Origin: Mucilaginibacter segetis
Lineage (GTDB): Bacteria > Bacteroidota > Bacteroidia > Sphingobacteriales > Sphingobacteriaceae
DNA: 64,000 bases
Reading direction: 5' to 3'
Assembly: GCF_016522075.1 (NCBI RefSeq)
Contig: NZ_JAEHFW010000001.1
Span: forward strand, 372,001 to 436,000
The translations under genes and the position numbers were made by a program. This document shows, one piece after another, positions 54,333 through 63,720 of this stretch. The notes under the pieces are model-generated. The model made no database searches. It saw nothing but the letters and a program-made list of their open reading frames with translations, and was not told the DNA's origin. The stretch's first letter is position 1; each line of letters starts with the position of its first letter.

Positions 54333-55169
54333 ATGATCAATTCAGATAAACCCGGGGTAAAGGTAGCCATCTTAGATCTGTACGATGGATACGCGAATGA
54401 GGGGATGCGTGGTTTCCGGGATATTCTGGAACGTTATAAATTAAAACACAATATCGGCTTAACTTACGAAGTGTTTGATGTAAGAGGAAAAGGCCATGTG
54501 CCTGATACGCATTTTGATGTGTATATATCAAGCGGGGGGCCCGGCAGCCCGTTAGATAGTGAAGGCAGCTGTTGGGAAAAGGAATACTTTAAGTTGATTA
54601 ATAAGCTGGAAGATCATAATCACGGAAGCAATCCGCAAAAAAAGCATGTGTTTTTTGTATGTCACTCCTTCCAGCTCATGTGCCGTAAATACGGCTTAGG
54701 CGATGTAAACGAAAGGCGATCAACTTCTTTTGGTATTTTACCCACCCATTTAACAGAAGCCGGAAGAGCAGAAGCGATCTTCAACGGATTAGCCGATCCG
54801 TTTTACGCGGTAGATTCGCGTAGCTGGCAGGTGGTGAACCCTAATGAGCAGAAGCTTGCCGAATTAAACATGCAGGTACTGGCGCTTGAAAAGTACCGCC
54901 CGTATATTGATCTGCCACGCGCATTAATGGCTATACGTTTCAGCGACTACTTTTTCGGCACCCAATTTCACCCGGAGGCTGATCCTGTAGGTATGAAAAA
55001 CATGCTTTTAAGAGCAGATAAAAAGCAGGACGTTATTACCGAACACGGCGAGGATAAGTATATGGAGATGCTGGAGCGATTAGATGATCCGGATAAGATA
55101 ACCCTTACGCAAAATACCATTATTCCCAATTTTTTGGATGCCGCGATACTGAAGTATCAGGAAATGTAG
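54333..55169 (+). CDS. class I glutamine amidotransferase
   Basis: 278 residues. GATase1 catalytic triad visible: nucleophile Cys in VFFVCHSFQLMCRK (about 106-119, CHSFQ) and TQFHPEADP (about 211-219, His and Glu). The oxyanion loop SSGGPGSPLDSEG lies earlier. It lacks a fused synthase domain, so its ammonia is presumably passed to a partner ligase in the cluster. 9 nt after the GCS2 gene. Confidence 0.88.
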   Translation: MINSDKPGVKVAILDLYDGYANEGMRGFRDILERYKLKHNIGLTYEVFDVRGKGHVPDTHFDVYISSGGPGSPLDSEGSCWEKEYFKLINKLEDHNHGSNPQKKHVFFVCHSFQLMCRKYGLGDVNERRSTSFGILPTHLTEAGRAEAIFNGLADPFYAVDSRSWQVVNPNEQKLAELNMQVLALEKYRPYIDLPRALMAIRFSDYFFGTQFHPEADPVGMKNMLLRADKKQDVITEHGEDKYMEMLERLDDPDKITLTQNTIIPNFLDAAILKYQEM

Positions 55170-55196
55170 GGATGATGTTTGTTAAAACCATTAGTA

Positions 55197-56390
55197 ATGG
55201 ATGCATCAATAAGAAAAACGTTCAATAAAAATTTCACTGAAGAAAAATACGGTGACCTTATCTTGTCCTTAAACGCAGATTTAAAAAAACCAATTGAATT
55301 TCGTGTAGCTGAAACGCCTGTATTTTTAACTGATGACTTTCGTGACAGGCTTATAGAGGCAGGGGATAATATTATACAGGCTATTTTAAAGCCTGACTTT
55401 AAATCGCTTACCGAACGTGCCATCCCTGACCAATGGCGCGTAGCAAATGAAAACGACCATCCGCATTTTATAGCACTTGATTTTGGCGTATGCAAAGATA
55501 CTGACGGGAATATCGTACCGAAACTTATAGAGCTGCAAGGCTTCCCGTCGTTATATGGTTTTCAGGTACATTTAGGCGAGAATTATCGTGAAACGTATAA
55601 CATACCCGGCAATCAAACCATTTATTTTGATGGGCTTAATAAAAGCAGTTATCTTGATCTTTTAAAAAGAACCATCTTAGGCCCTTATCAGTCCCACGAG
55701 GTAGTGTTAATGGATGTGGATGCACCGGATCAAAAAACGGCTGTCGATTTTTATTTAACACAAAACTACCTCGGTGTTCCGGTTTTATCATTAAATGAAC
55801 TGATACAGGAAGGCGACCGGTTGTATTATTTTGCGGGGAACGAAAAGAAATGCATAAGGCGTATTTATAACCGGTTGATATTTGATGAAATAGCAGGTGA
55901 TACGGATATATTCAGCAAAGTGGTTGATATCAGGAAACCGCTTGATGTAGAATGGATAACACATCCTAATTGGTTTTACCGCATCAGTAAATTTACCATG
56001 CCTTATTTAAAAGGCCCATATATACCAGAGACACGTTTTTTACACCAGGTAACCGAAATTCCTGCTAATCTGGATAAGTTTGTCTTAAAGCCATTGTTTT
56101 CATTTGCCGGACAGGGTGTGATAATTGATGTGAATGAAGCTGATATCAGAAATATTAAAGATCCTGAGAACTGGATATTACAGGAAAAGGTAAACTATGA
56201 ACCGGTGTTACAAGCACCTGACGGGGGTGTTAAAGTAGAGATACGCTTGTTGTATTTATGGCCCGATAGAGATGCACAACCTACATTGGCTATAAACCTT
56301 GCACGCCTTAGCAGAGGTAAAATGATAGGTGTAAGATATAACAAAAACTTTGACTGGGTAGGTGGTACAGTAGCGTTTATGCATAAATAA
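55197..56390 (+). CDS. ATP-grasp-like ligase
   Basis: 397 residues, start ATG 55197 (MDASIRKTFNKNF). ATP-binding core late in the chain: FVLKPLFSFAGQGVII (about 299-314), ILQEKVNYEPV, VEIRLLYLW and a final acidic/Asn strand TLAINLARLSRG, matching glutathionylspermidine-synthase-like or circularly permuted ATP-grasp proteins; exact family not certain. N-terminal ~190 residues are unlike ordinary RimK enzymes. 27 nt after the GATase gene. Also flagged in the findings. Confidence 0.72.
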   Translation: MDASIRKTFNKNFTEEKYGDLILSLNADLKKPIEFRVAETPVFLTDDFRDRLIEAGDNIIQAILKPDFKSLTERAIPDQWRVANENDHPHFIALDFGVCKDTDGNIVPKLIELQGFPSLYGFQVHLGENYRETYNIPGNQTIYFDGLNKSSYLDLLKRTILGPYQSHEVVLMDVDAPDQKTAVDFYLTQNYLGVPVLSLNELIQEGDRLYYFAGNEKKCIRRIYNRLIFDEIAGDTDIFSKVVDIRKPLDVEWITHPNWFYRISKFTMPYLKGPYIPETRFLHQVTEIPANLDKFVLKPLFSFAGQGVIIDVNEADIRNIKDPENWILQEKVNYEPVLQAPDGGVKVEIRLLYLWPDRDAQPTLAINLARLSRGKMIGVRYNKNFDWVGGTVAFMHK

Positions 56391-56447
56391 TAGGCTTATA
56401 CTATTTTAATAATCTGTACGTATATATAATTGTATTAATTTTGCACA

Positions 56448-56609
56448 ATGAACATACAAGCAATTATTATAATTTTATTATTTATTGCTGCGGTTTTTTA
56501 CGTAGGCCGTATAATGTACAAAAGCATTTTCGCTAAAAAAAGCTGTGGGGGTAATTGTAAATGTGGGGTTGATTTTTCGGGCATAACGCCGGAAGAGCAG
56601 TCCAGTTAG
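56448..56609 (+). CDS. FeoB-associated Cys-rich membrane protein
   Basis: 53 residues, MNIQAIIIILLFIAAVF then a single TM helix and SCGGNCKCGVDF with three Cys, ending EEQSS. Matches the Pfam family of FeoB-associated Cys-rich membrane proteins, normally encoded beside feoB. No feoB or feoA lies in the window, so the gene is an orphan here. A TAATTTTG box ends 4 nt before the ATG, which would make the transcript leaderless. Confidence 0.75.
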   Translation: MNIQAIIIILLFIAAVFYVGRIMYKSIFAKKSCGGNCKCGVDFSGITPEEQSS

Positions 56610-56664
56610 TCCTTTTTAGTGACGGTATTATTTCTATAGATACATAAAATCATAAAAACTCTTC

Positions 56665-59600
56665 ATGTCAGACAAGCAGGTCTTTCAAGCTGATAATCCC
56701 GGCAGGTGGAATCGTTTTAAATGGATAAGCCGCATATTATTGGTGGTGTTTATAGTTGGCGTTATTGCAGCTGTAGTAACTATTACATCAACAGAATACC
56801 CTACGCTGCCAAACCTTGACCCGGTTCCTAAAAAGCTGTCGGCCAGTGATCTGGAGAAAATGAAGAAATCCAAAAAATACAAGGATTTCAAAATTGAGAA
56901 ATCGGTAATAAAGGAATTGGCACGTGCCCGGCACCTTCACCAGTTAAAGCATCCAAACAACGAGAACCGTATTAACGCGGGGTTTTATCGTGCATGGGAG
57001 CCACAGGCTTATTATTCTCTTAAAGATCATTTTGCGCGGTTGGATATGGTGGTAACAGAAGGCTTTTCATTCACCCCCAATAAAAATACACTTACCACCC
57101 AAATTGATACCGGATTAATTAATCTGAACAAAAAGTACAAAAAGCAAATATTGGTCACCCTCTCCAATTATGTTAATTATGACAATATTCACGGCGGGTA
57201 TGATACAAAAGATGTTAACCGCATATTTGCAAGCAAAACAAAGCGTACTACTTTTATAAATAACCTGATAGATCAGCTTCAGCATTATAAATTCCAGGGA
57301 GTAAATGTTGATCTGGAAGATATTGAACGTAACGGTAAAAACTATATCGCTTTCCAAAATGAACTATATGCAACTTTTCATGCCAAAGGATTATTGGTTA
57401 CCCAAAATGTAATCCCGGGGGATGATGAGTACGACCTGAAACGCCTTCAGCACGTCAACGACTTTTTATTCGTTATGGCTATTGATCAGCATTATGACGG
57501 GAGCAACGCTGGTGACGTAAGTAATCAGCATTGGGTTGAGGAGATTTTAGATAATGTTTGTGAACAGGTACCAAGTGAAAAGGTGATACTTACCGTAATG
57601 GCCGGTGGATATGATTGGCCGGAAAATAGTATAGGGCAGCCCATAGGTTATCAGCAGGCTATAAGTACAGCTCATCAAAAAAATGAGAAGATCATATACG
57701 ATCCACTATCAGCAAACCTGCATTATAATTATCCGGGTACCGATGGCTTTAATCATATTGTATACTTTACCGATGCAGCAACAAACTTCAACGTTATCCG
57801 TATGGCCGACGACTGGGCAACAGGTGGAGTTGCACTATGGCGTTTAGGTTTCGAAGACCCGAGGCTTTGGTCATTTTTCCAGGAAAATCTTTCTATTGAT
57901 TCGCTTCGCAAAACAGGGGTTGATGTAAAAAAACTGACCACCGTTGGTCTTAATAATAAAATTGATTATGCAGGTGATGGGGGTGAGGTTCTAGATCTGA
58001 TTACTACGCCAAAGGTAGGTAAGATTGATGTTAAGCTTGATACCACTAACTTTGTAATTACCAATCAAAAATATTTAGAGCTGCCCACCAAATACGTGAT
58101 ACGCAGATATGGCTACAAACGCGGAAAAGTAGTACTCACCTTTGATGACGGCCCCGATCCGGATTACACACCGCGAATACTTGATATTTTAAAAAAGGAA
58201 CATGTACCCGCCGCATTTTTTGTAGTAGGTTCAATGGCGGAGAAAAACATCCCGCTTTTACGCCGTATATATGATGAGGGCTATGAAATAGGCAATCATA
58301 CTTTTTTTCACCCGGATATTTCTACTATCAGCACAAACCGGGTCAGTCTGGAGTTGAATGCTACCCGCAAGTTAATTGAATCAGTTACGGGGCATAGTAC
58401 CATACTCTTTCGCCCGCCATTTAACGCGGACGCTGAGCCACAAACCCTGGCGGAGGTAGTACCGGTGGCTGAAAGCCGCAGGCAAAATTATATCACTATA
58501 GGGGAGTCGATAGATCCGTGGGATTGGCAGCCCGGTGTTAGTGCCGACAGCATTATTGCACGTACCATTCGCCAAAAGGATAACGGATCAATGATATTAC
58601 TGCATGATGCAGGTGGCGACACACGTGAAGAAACAGTAAAAGCATTACCTGCCATTATTCATTATTTTAAAAGCCATGGTTACCAGTTCACAACCATTGC
58701 CGACATCCTCGACAAGAAAAAAGCAGACCTTATGCCCGTAGCTAAGGATGAGAATAACAGTGCATGGGGTAAAATGTATGATGTATTTGTTGTTGGGTTC
58801 TTTTACGGTAACCGGTTTATATTTTACCTTTTTTTGTCGGCTATATTCTTAGCCATGGGCCGTATTTTGCTGATAGGTATATTAGCGTACAGGCAATTTG
58901 TTGGAAATAAGAAATCAGCACCAGATATTCCGAAAATTGATCTGCCGGCTGTAAGTATAATAGTGCCTGCCTATAACGAAGATGTCACGGCTTTAAAAAC
59001 CATCGAGAGTTTGTTGAAAACAGAATATACTGTTTTTGAGATAATTTTTGTAGATGATGGTTCCAAAGACAATACCTATAAAATAATGGAAGCAGCATAT
59101 GGCGGCCATCCTTTGGTAAGGGTATTGACGAAACCGAATGGGGGAAAGGCGTCTGCTCTAAACTTTGGAATATCGCACGCAAACTATGACTTTGTGGTGT
59201 GTATTGATGCTGATACGCAGCTTAAAACAAATGCAATATATCATTTGATGACCTATTTTAACGATGATGAGATTGGTGCGGTAGCGGGAACAGTAAAAGT
59301 AGGTAACGAAAATAACATCATTACCCGGTGGCAATCTATAGAGTATATTACGGCTCAAAACATGGACCGCCGTGCATTTGATATTATTAACAGTATAACA
59401 GTAGTTCCCGGAGCGATTGGCGCATTTCGTAAATCGGCTATATTTAATGCTGGCGGTTTTACCTATGATACCCTTGCCGAGGATTGCGATTTAACCATGC
59501 GTATTTTAAAACAGGGCTATGTGGTTAGAAACTGTGCGGAAGCTGTAGCTTTTACTGAGGCGCCTGAAACAGTTAATATGCTGTTGAAACAACGCTTCCG

Positions 59601-60033
59601 CTGGAGTTTTGGTGTAATGCAAAGTTTTTGGAAAAACAGAGATGCCTTATTCAATAAAAACTATGGATACTTCGGCATGGTAGGAATGCCAAATATTTTG
59701 ATCTTTCAAATTATATTGCCGTTGTTTTCTCCCCTTGCAGATCTGATGATGATACTGGGACTTTTTGGAGATAAACCTGAAAAGATATTTTTCTATTATT
59801 TAGGATTTGTTTTGATAGATTTTCTGGTTTCTATTCTTGCGTTTTGGATGGAAAAAGAGGACTATAAAAAGCTGGTATACATTATTCCACAGCGGTTTGT
59901 ATGGAGGCAGCTGATGTATTATATCCTGTTTAAATCAGTGCGTAAGGCATTAAAAGGTGAATTGAGCGGTTGGGGTGTATTAAAACGTACCGGCAATGTT
60001 GATGTTAAAAAAGAAGTGCTTGCTGAAGAATAG
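56665..60033 (+). CDS. trifunctional GH18-like / polysaccharide deacetylase / GT2 membrane protein
   Basis: 1122 residues: TM helix (about 20-42); GH18-like domain (about 90-430) with GVNVDLEDIE holding the catalytic DxxxE-type residues (about 212-221); NodB deacetylase (about 480-690) with TFDDGPD (about 492-498), NHTFFHPD and LFRPPFN; two TM helices; GT2 synthase (about 750-1000) with FVDDGSKDN, CIDADTQ, AEDCDLTM and QRFRWSFG; final TM helices. This resembles a single-chain version of the machinery that makes, trims and deacetylates beta-linked amino-sugar polymers such as PNAG. The extracytoplasmic GH18/CE4 and cytosolic GT2 sides fit the TM layout. Confidence 0.88.
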   Translation: MSDKQVFQADNPGRWNRFKWISRILLVVFIVGVIAAVVTITSTEYPTLPNLDPVPKKLSASDLEKMKKSKKYKDFKIEKSVIKELARARHLHQLKHPNNENRINAGFYRAWEPQAYYSLKDHFARLDMVVTEGFSFTPNKNTLTTQIDTGLINLNKKYKKQILVTLSNYVNYDNIHGGYDTKDVNRIFASKTKRTTFINNLIDQLQHYKFQGVNVDLEDIERNGKNYIAFQNELYATFHAKGLLVTQNVIPGDDEYDLKRLQHVNDFLFVMAIDQHYDGSNAGDVSNQHWVEEILDNVCEQVPSEKVILTVMAGGYDWPENSIGQPIGYQQAISTAHQKNEKIIYDPLSANLHYNYPGTDGFNHIVYFTDAATNFNVIRMADDWATGGVALWRLGFEDPRLWSFFQENLSIDSLRKTGVDVKKLTTVGLNNKIDYAGDGGEVLDLITTPKVGKIDVKLDTTNFVITNQKYLELPTKYVIRRYGYKRGKVVLTFDDGPDPDYTPRILDILKKEHVPAAFFVVGSMAEKNIPLLRRIYDEGYEIGNHTFFHPDISTISTNRVSLELNATRKLIESVTGHSTILFRPPFNADAEPQTLAEVVPVAESRRQNYITIGESIDPWDWQPGVSADSIIARTIRQKDNGSMILLHDAGGDTREETVKALPAIIHYFKSHGYQFTTIADILDKKKADLMPVAKDENNSAWGKMYDVFVVGFFYGNRFIFYLFLSAIFLAMGRILLIGILAYRQFVGNKKSAPDIPKIDLPAVSIIVPAYNEDVTALKTIESLLKTEYTVFEIIFVDDGSKDNTYKIMEAAYGGHPLVRVLTKPNGGKASALNFGISHANYDFVVCIDADTQLKTNAIYHLMTYFNDDEIGAVAGTVKVGNENNIITRWQSIEYITAQNMDRRAFDIINSITVVPGAIGAFRKSAIFNAGGFTYDTLAEDCDLTMRILKQGYVVRNCAEAVAFTEAPETVNMLLKQRFRWSFGVMQSFWKNRDALFNKNYGYFGMVGMPNILIFQIILPLFSPLADLMMILGLFGDKPEKIFFYYLGFVLIDFLVSILAFWMEKEDYKKLVYIIPQRFVWRQLMYYILFKSVRKALKGELSGWGVLKRTGNVDVKKEVLAEE

Positions 60034-60055
60034 TAACTTTAATTTATATTACCGT

Positions 60056-60538
60056 TTAAATTTTCTCAATTAAACAAACCGCGTAGGCAACCACGCCCTC
60101 TTCACGGCCAATAAAACCTAATTGTTCATTAGTGGTGGCCTTAATAGATATATCATCCTCGGTGATTCCTGCAGCAAGGGCTATATTTGTTTTCATTGCT
60201 GGTATATGCGGATTTATTTTTGGTGCTTCTAAACATACCATTGCATCAATGTTGCCAATTTGCCAATTCTTTTCGGCAAGTAATTTTACTACATGTTGTA
60301 ATAGTACTAAACTGCTTATTCCTTTCCATCTCTCATCTTTATTAGAGAAATGAAAACCAATATCCCGTAAATTAGCCGCACCCAATAAGGCATCGCAAAT
60401 AGCATGCAGCAAAACATCGGCATCTGAATGTCCGAATGCTCCTGAAGTATGCTCCAAATCTACACCACCTAAAATAAAGGGATGTTGGTGTTTTAACTGA
60501 TGTACATCAAAACCGAAACCTACTTTTATTCTACCCAT
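60056..60538 (-). CDS. ispF: 2-C-methyl-D-erythritol 2,4-cyclodiphosphate synthase
   Basis: 160 residues. Metal-binding GFGFDVHQL (Asp/His, about 7-15), GHSDADVLLHAICDALLGAA (about 36-55) and C-terminal KATTNEQLGFIGREEGV. MEP-pathway step to isoprenoid precursors. 2 nt after porV on the same strand. Confidence 0.96.
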   Translation of the reverse strand: MGRIKVGFGFDVHQLKHQHPFILGGVDLEHTSGAFGHSDADVLLHAICDALLGAANLRDIGFHFSNKDERWKGISSLVLLQHVVKLLAEKNWQIGNIDAMVCLEAPKINPHIPAMKTNIALAAGITEDDISIKATTNEQLGFIGREEGVVAYAVCLIEKI

Positions 60539-60540
60539 TA

Positions 60541-61701
60541 TTATTTAGAAGCGTTATTAGAGCCACCAAAACTTGTTGATAACGTAAAGCGAAGAGTATT
60601 AGCCAACGGGCTGTTTTGCTGACTGGCGGCCAGGTAAGAAAAATCGAACATGTAATTTTTATATTTAAAGCCCAACCCTAAAGTAGCATAATGTCTGCCA
60701 CCCTTATCAGGGTTTTCATAGAGATATCCGCCTCTTAAAGCAAACATATTGTTATACCAATACTCAACTCCGGGAGAAAATGTAAGCTCCTGTAATCCAT
60801 TTGCATTGCCAAATGAGGTGAAAATACTTCCCGGTACTGAAAGGTCTTCTCTTCTGTCTACTACTGTATTGCCATTTTCATCCGTAGTAATTACTGGAGC
60901 AGGCACTAAAAGTTTGTTAATATCTAAAGTCAGTGTGAGTTTATTTACATCATCCAGATTCCAGGTATTTGCAGCGCCTATCTTCAGGTTTGCAGGTAAA
61001 AAATATCTTTGCCCGGAATTGCTATAGCTTATTTTTGAGCCAATGTTAGATATATTTGTACCGAACGAGAATATGGAATTATCGCCATAGGCTTTTGTAT
61101 AATATAAAGATACGCCCGCTGATAAGGAATTACCCGGTTTTACCTGCTGACCTGAACCTGAAACAAAATCAGCATTGCTGAAATTTGAATATATATATCG
61201 TACGGTTAAACCCAGTGAAAGGTTTTCTCCAAACTTTCGTGCAAAGGAACCGTCAACAGAAAATTCGCTTGGGTTATCGGTGCCCTGATAGTTTTGAAAC
61301 TGATCTACCCGCTGAATAGAACCCAGATTAAAGTAACGCAATGATGCACCAAAAGAGTTCCTGTCATCTAATTTGTGTGCATAGCTTAAATATGACAGGC
61401 TTACATCGGGCACCAAATGTCTTAACCAGGGATTATAAGAAATAGAAATATCGTTATTGCTTTCCAAAAAAGTAAGTTTAGCCGGATTCCAGTAATTTGC
61501 ATTAACATCAGGTGATAATGCTACCCCTGCATCTCCCATAGCCCCTGAACGCGAATCGGGTGTGATGTTAAGAAATGGTACAGCTGTAGCAATTGCATTG
61601 GAACTTCCATTTATGCTTGTGTTGGCATTTTGCGCCGCCGCAAATACAGGAGAAATGACTAAAAAATAAGAAAAAAGCTTTTTAGAATAAAAATACTTCA
61701 T
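60541..61701 (-). CDS. porV: type IX secretion outer membrane protein PorV
   Basis: 386 residues from ATG 61701 (an ATG at 61710 is also in frame). Signal peptide then FLNITPDSRSGAMGDAGVALSPDVNANYWNPAKL, the PorV opening, and repeated amphipathic beta strands ending DFSYLAASQQ. PorV shuttles T9SS cargo to the surface complex; PorU, its partner, is not in the window. Co-transcribed with ispF. Confidence 0.9.
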   Translation of the reverse strand: MKYFYSKKLFSYFLVISPVFAAAQNANTSINGSSNAIATAVPFLNITPDSRSGAMGDAGVALSPDVNANYWNPAKLTFLESNNDISISYNPWLRHLVPDVSLSYLSYAHKLDDRNSFGASLRYFNLGSIQRVDQFQNYQGTDNPSEFSVDGSFARKFGENLSLGLTVRYIYSNFSNADFVSGSGQQVKPGNSLSAGVSLYYTKAYGDNSIFSFGTNISNIGSKISYSNSGQRYFLPANLKIGAANTWNLDDVNKLTLTLDINKLLVPAPVITTDENGNTVVDRREDLSVPGSIFTSFGNANGLQELTFSPGVEYWYNNMFALRGGYLYENPDKGGRHYATLGLGFKYKNYMFDFSYLAASQQNSPLANTLRFTLSTSFGGSNNASK

Positions 61702-61918
61702 TGGGTGCAATTTAGTCTTAATATTTAAAATAATATATAGAGGTCTACGCTAAAATTTAAGCATTAAAACACCTTAATAATCCAATTTATTGTAACTCAA
61801 CCAACAAATAATACGTTTAAATTATTTTGTATAGATTTAGGTTTTAATTAACCTTGTCAAATAACAATATTTTTTATCGAAATTTATTAAATTTACCTCC
61901 AAATATATTTTGCAAAGT

Positions 61919-63508
61919 ATGAAAGCACTTTTTACTAATACTGCTTTAGTGTTGATGGGTTTAGGCGTATTACTAAGCAGCTGCAGTAAACATGAAGTAT
62001 CACAAAAAACGGGTTTAGCTTATAACGATAAAAATAATGGTGGTTACTTAAGGTTTAAGCAAACTCATCCAAGTCCCGGCCCTGGTTTAGTACCAATAGA
62101 AGGAGGAACATTTGTATTAGGCGGAAGCGCTGACCAGGATGTAACCTATGAATATAATAATGTTCGCCGCAGGGTAACTGTTCCTTCTTTTTATATGGAT
62201 GAAACAGAGGTTTCAAACCAGGATTGGCTTGATTATCTGCACTGGATAAGCATAACTTTCCCTAATGACGGCGAGCTTTATTATAATGCATTGCCTGATA
62301 CCTTAGTATGGCGGAATCCTTTGTCTTATAATGAACCTTATGTGCAAAATTACCTTCGTCACCCTGCTTTTCAGGATTACCCTGTTGTAGGGGTTACGTG
62401 GGATCAGGCTCAGGATTATTGCGTGTGGCGTACTGATAGAACCAATGAGAACATATTGCGTCAGGGTAATTATCTGGTAAATTGGAAAGATAAAGCAAAA
62501 AGTCAAGGTACTCAAGGTAATAGTACTCAAGATGGGCAGCCATTTAATACTGATATGTATTTGAATAATCAAATAAGAGGAAATGGTGTAGATGGTAAGA
62601 ATATGCCTAAGGATTTAAATCCTAATGCTGACCCCGGGACTGCTAAAGGTGGCGCACGCAGACCTGTACGTATTGAAGATGGAATTTTAAAACAAGGATA
62701 CAGATTACCTTCTGAGGCTGAGTGGGAATATGCTGCTCTGGCACTTGCAGGTAATACGGAGTTTGAAAACATTAACGATGGTAAAATATATCCATGGAAT
62801 GGCTTAGGTGTGCGTTCGCCCAATAGAACAACCCGCGGTTTAATTTTAGCTAATTTTAAACGTGGTTTGGGAGATAATGCCGGTGTTGGTGGTGGTTTGA
62901 ATGATAAAGCAGATATAACAGCCCCTGTAAGATCATATCAACCTAATGATTTTGGATTATATAATATGGCTGGTAATGTTAATGAATGGGTTGCCGATAC
63001 CTATCGTCAAACTTCATTTGAAGAAGTTAATGATTTTAATCCTTATCGTGGTAATCAGTTTACAAATAAACGTTTAGCTGATCCGGCTAAGGGATTGTAC
63101 GCAAAAGATAAATACGGCCGTCCTATAAAAGATCCGGCAACATCAAATAAGAAATTACCTTATGCAGAAATGATAGCTCAACGGCAAGGCAACGCCGCTA
63201 CGGCTAATACAGATGCTAACGATCCTTTGGCTGGTAAGCCTTACAGTGCTGATTACAGGGGCTATAGGGATTCGGTTAATACTAGCTTATATGGCACTAC
63301 CACCTTAGTTAACGACCGCTCAAAAGTGTATAAAGGAGGATCATGGAACGATATGGCATATTGGCTAAACCCTGCAACGCGCAGATTTATGGATGAGGAT
63401 CAGTCAAGTGCAGAAGTTGGATTCCGATGTGCCATGACCCTTGTTGGAGCGCCGGAAATTAACCGGGGCGGTAAGCCACATTTCCCGGTGAAAAAGGCTG
63501 GAAGATAA
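61919..63508 (+). CDS. gldJ: gliding-motility lipoprotein GldJ
   Basis: 529 residues. Lipoprotein signal ending LLSSC, then an SUMF1/formylglycine-like domain: FVLGGSADQDV, FYMDETEVSNQDWLDYL, PVVGVTWDQAQDYCVWRTDR, YRLPSEAEWEYAALAL and SKVYKGGSWNDMAYWL. Part of the T9SS/gliding apparatus in the periplasm or inner face of the outer membrane. I choose ATG 61919; the TTG at 61910 is in frame but less likely. Divergent from porV. Confidence 0.92.
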   Translation: MKALFTNTALVLMGLGVLLSSCSKHEVSQKTGLAYNDKNNGGYLRFKQTHPSPGPGLVPIEGGTFVLGGSADQDVTYEYNNVRRRVTVPSFYMDETEVSNQDWLDYLHWISITFPNDGELYYNALPDTLVWRNPLSYNEPYVQNYLRHPAFQDYPVVGVTWDQAQDYCVWRTDRTNENILRQGNYLVNWKDKAKSQGTQGNSTQDGQPFNTDMYLNNQIRGNGVDGKNMPKDLNPNADPGTAKGGARRPVRIEDGILKQGYRLPSEAEWEYAALALAGNTEFENINDGKIYPWNGLGVRSPNRTTRGLILANFKRGLGDNAGVGGGLNDKADITAPVRSYQPNDFGLYNMAGNVNEWVADTYRQTSFEEVNDFNPYRGNQFTNKRLADPAKGLYAKDKYGRPIKDPATSNKKLPYAEMIAQRQGNAATANTDANDPLAGKPYSADYRGYRDSVNTSLYGTTTLVNDRSKVYKGGSWNDMAYWLNPATRRFMDEDQSSAEVGFRCAMTLVGAPEINRGGKPHFPVKKAGR

Positions 63509-63533
63509 ATATCCAATTAAAAAAACGACAAAT

Positions 63534-63570
63534 AAGCTGCTTTCAAAAAATGAAAGCGGCTTTTTTTTAT
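63534..63570 (+). terminator. gldJ terminator
   Basis: AAGCTGCTTTCA / TGAAAGCGGCTT hairpin followed by T8, downstream of gldJ. Confidence 0.9.
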
Positions 63571-63720
63571 TGCAAAAAATCAATTGCTTTTGCTAAGTTG
63601 TTAATATTCAGCCAAATGTTAACAAATAAATCATGCCTTGTTAACGTTTATAAAATAATTTATCGCTTATTTTTATAGACCCTAAAAAGGTCATTATAAA
63701 TTTAACCTAAAACAAATTTT

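Noticed and set aside
53226..55169. Ergothioneine or glutathione biosynthesis from the GCS2 plus amidotransferase pair
   Set aside because: EgtB/EgtD-like genes and a glutathione synthetase are absent, and the amidotransferase is class I (Cys-His-Glu), not the class II EgtC type.
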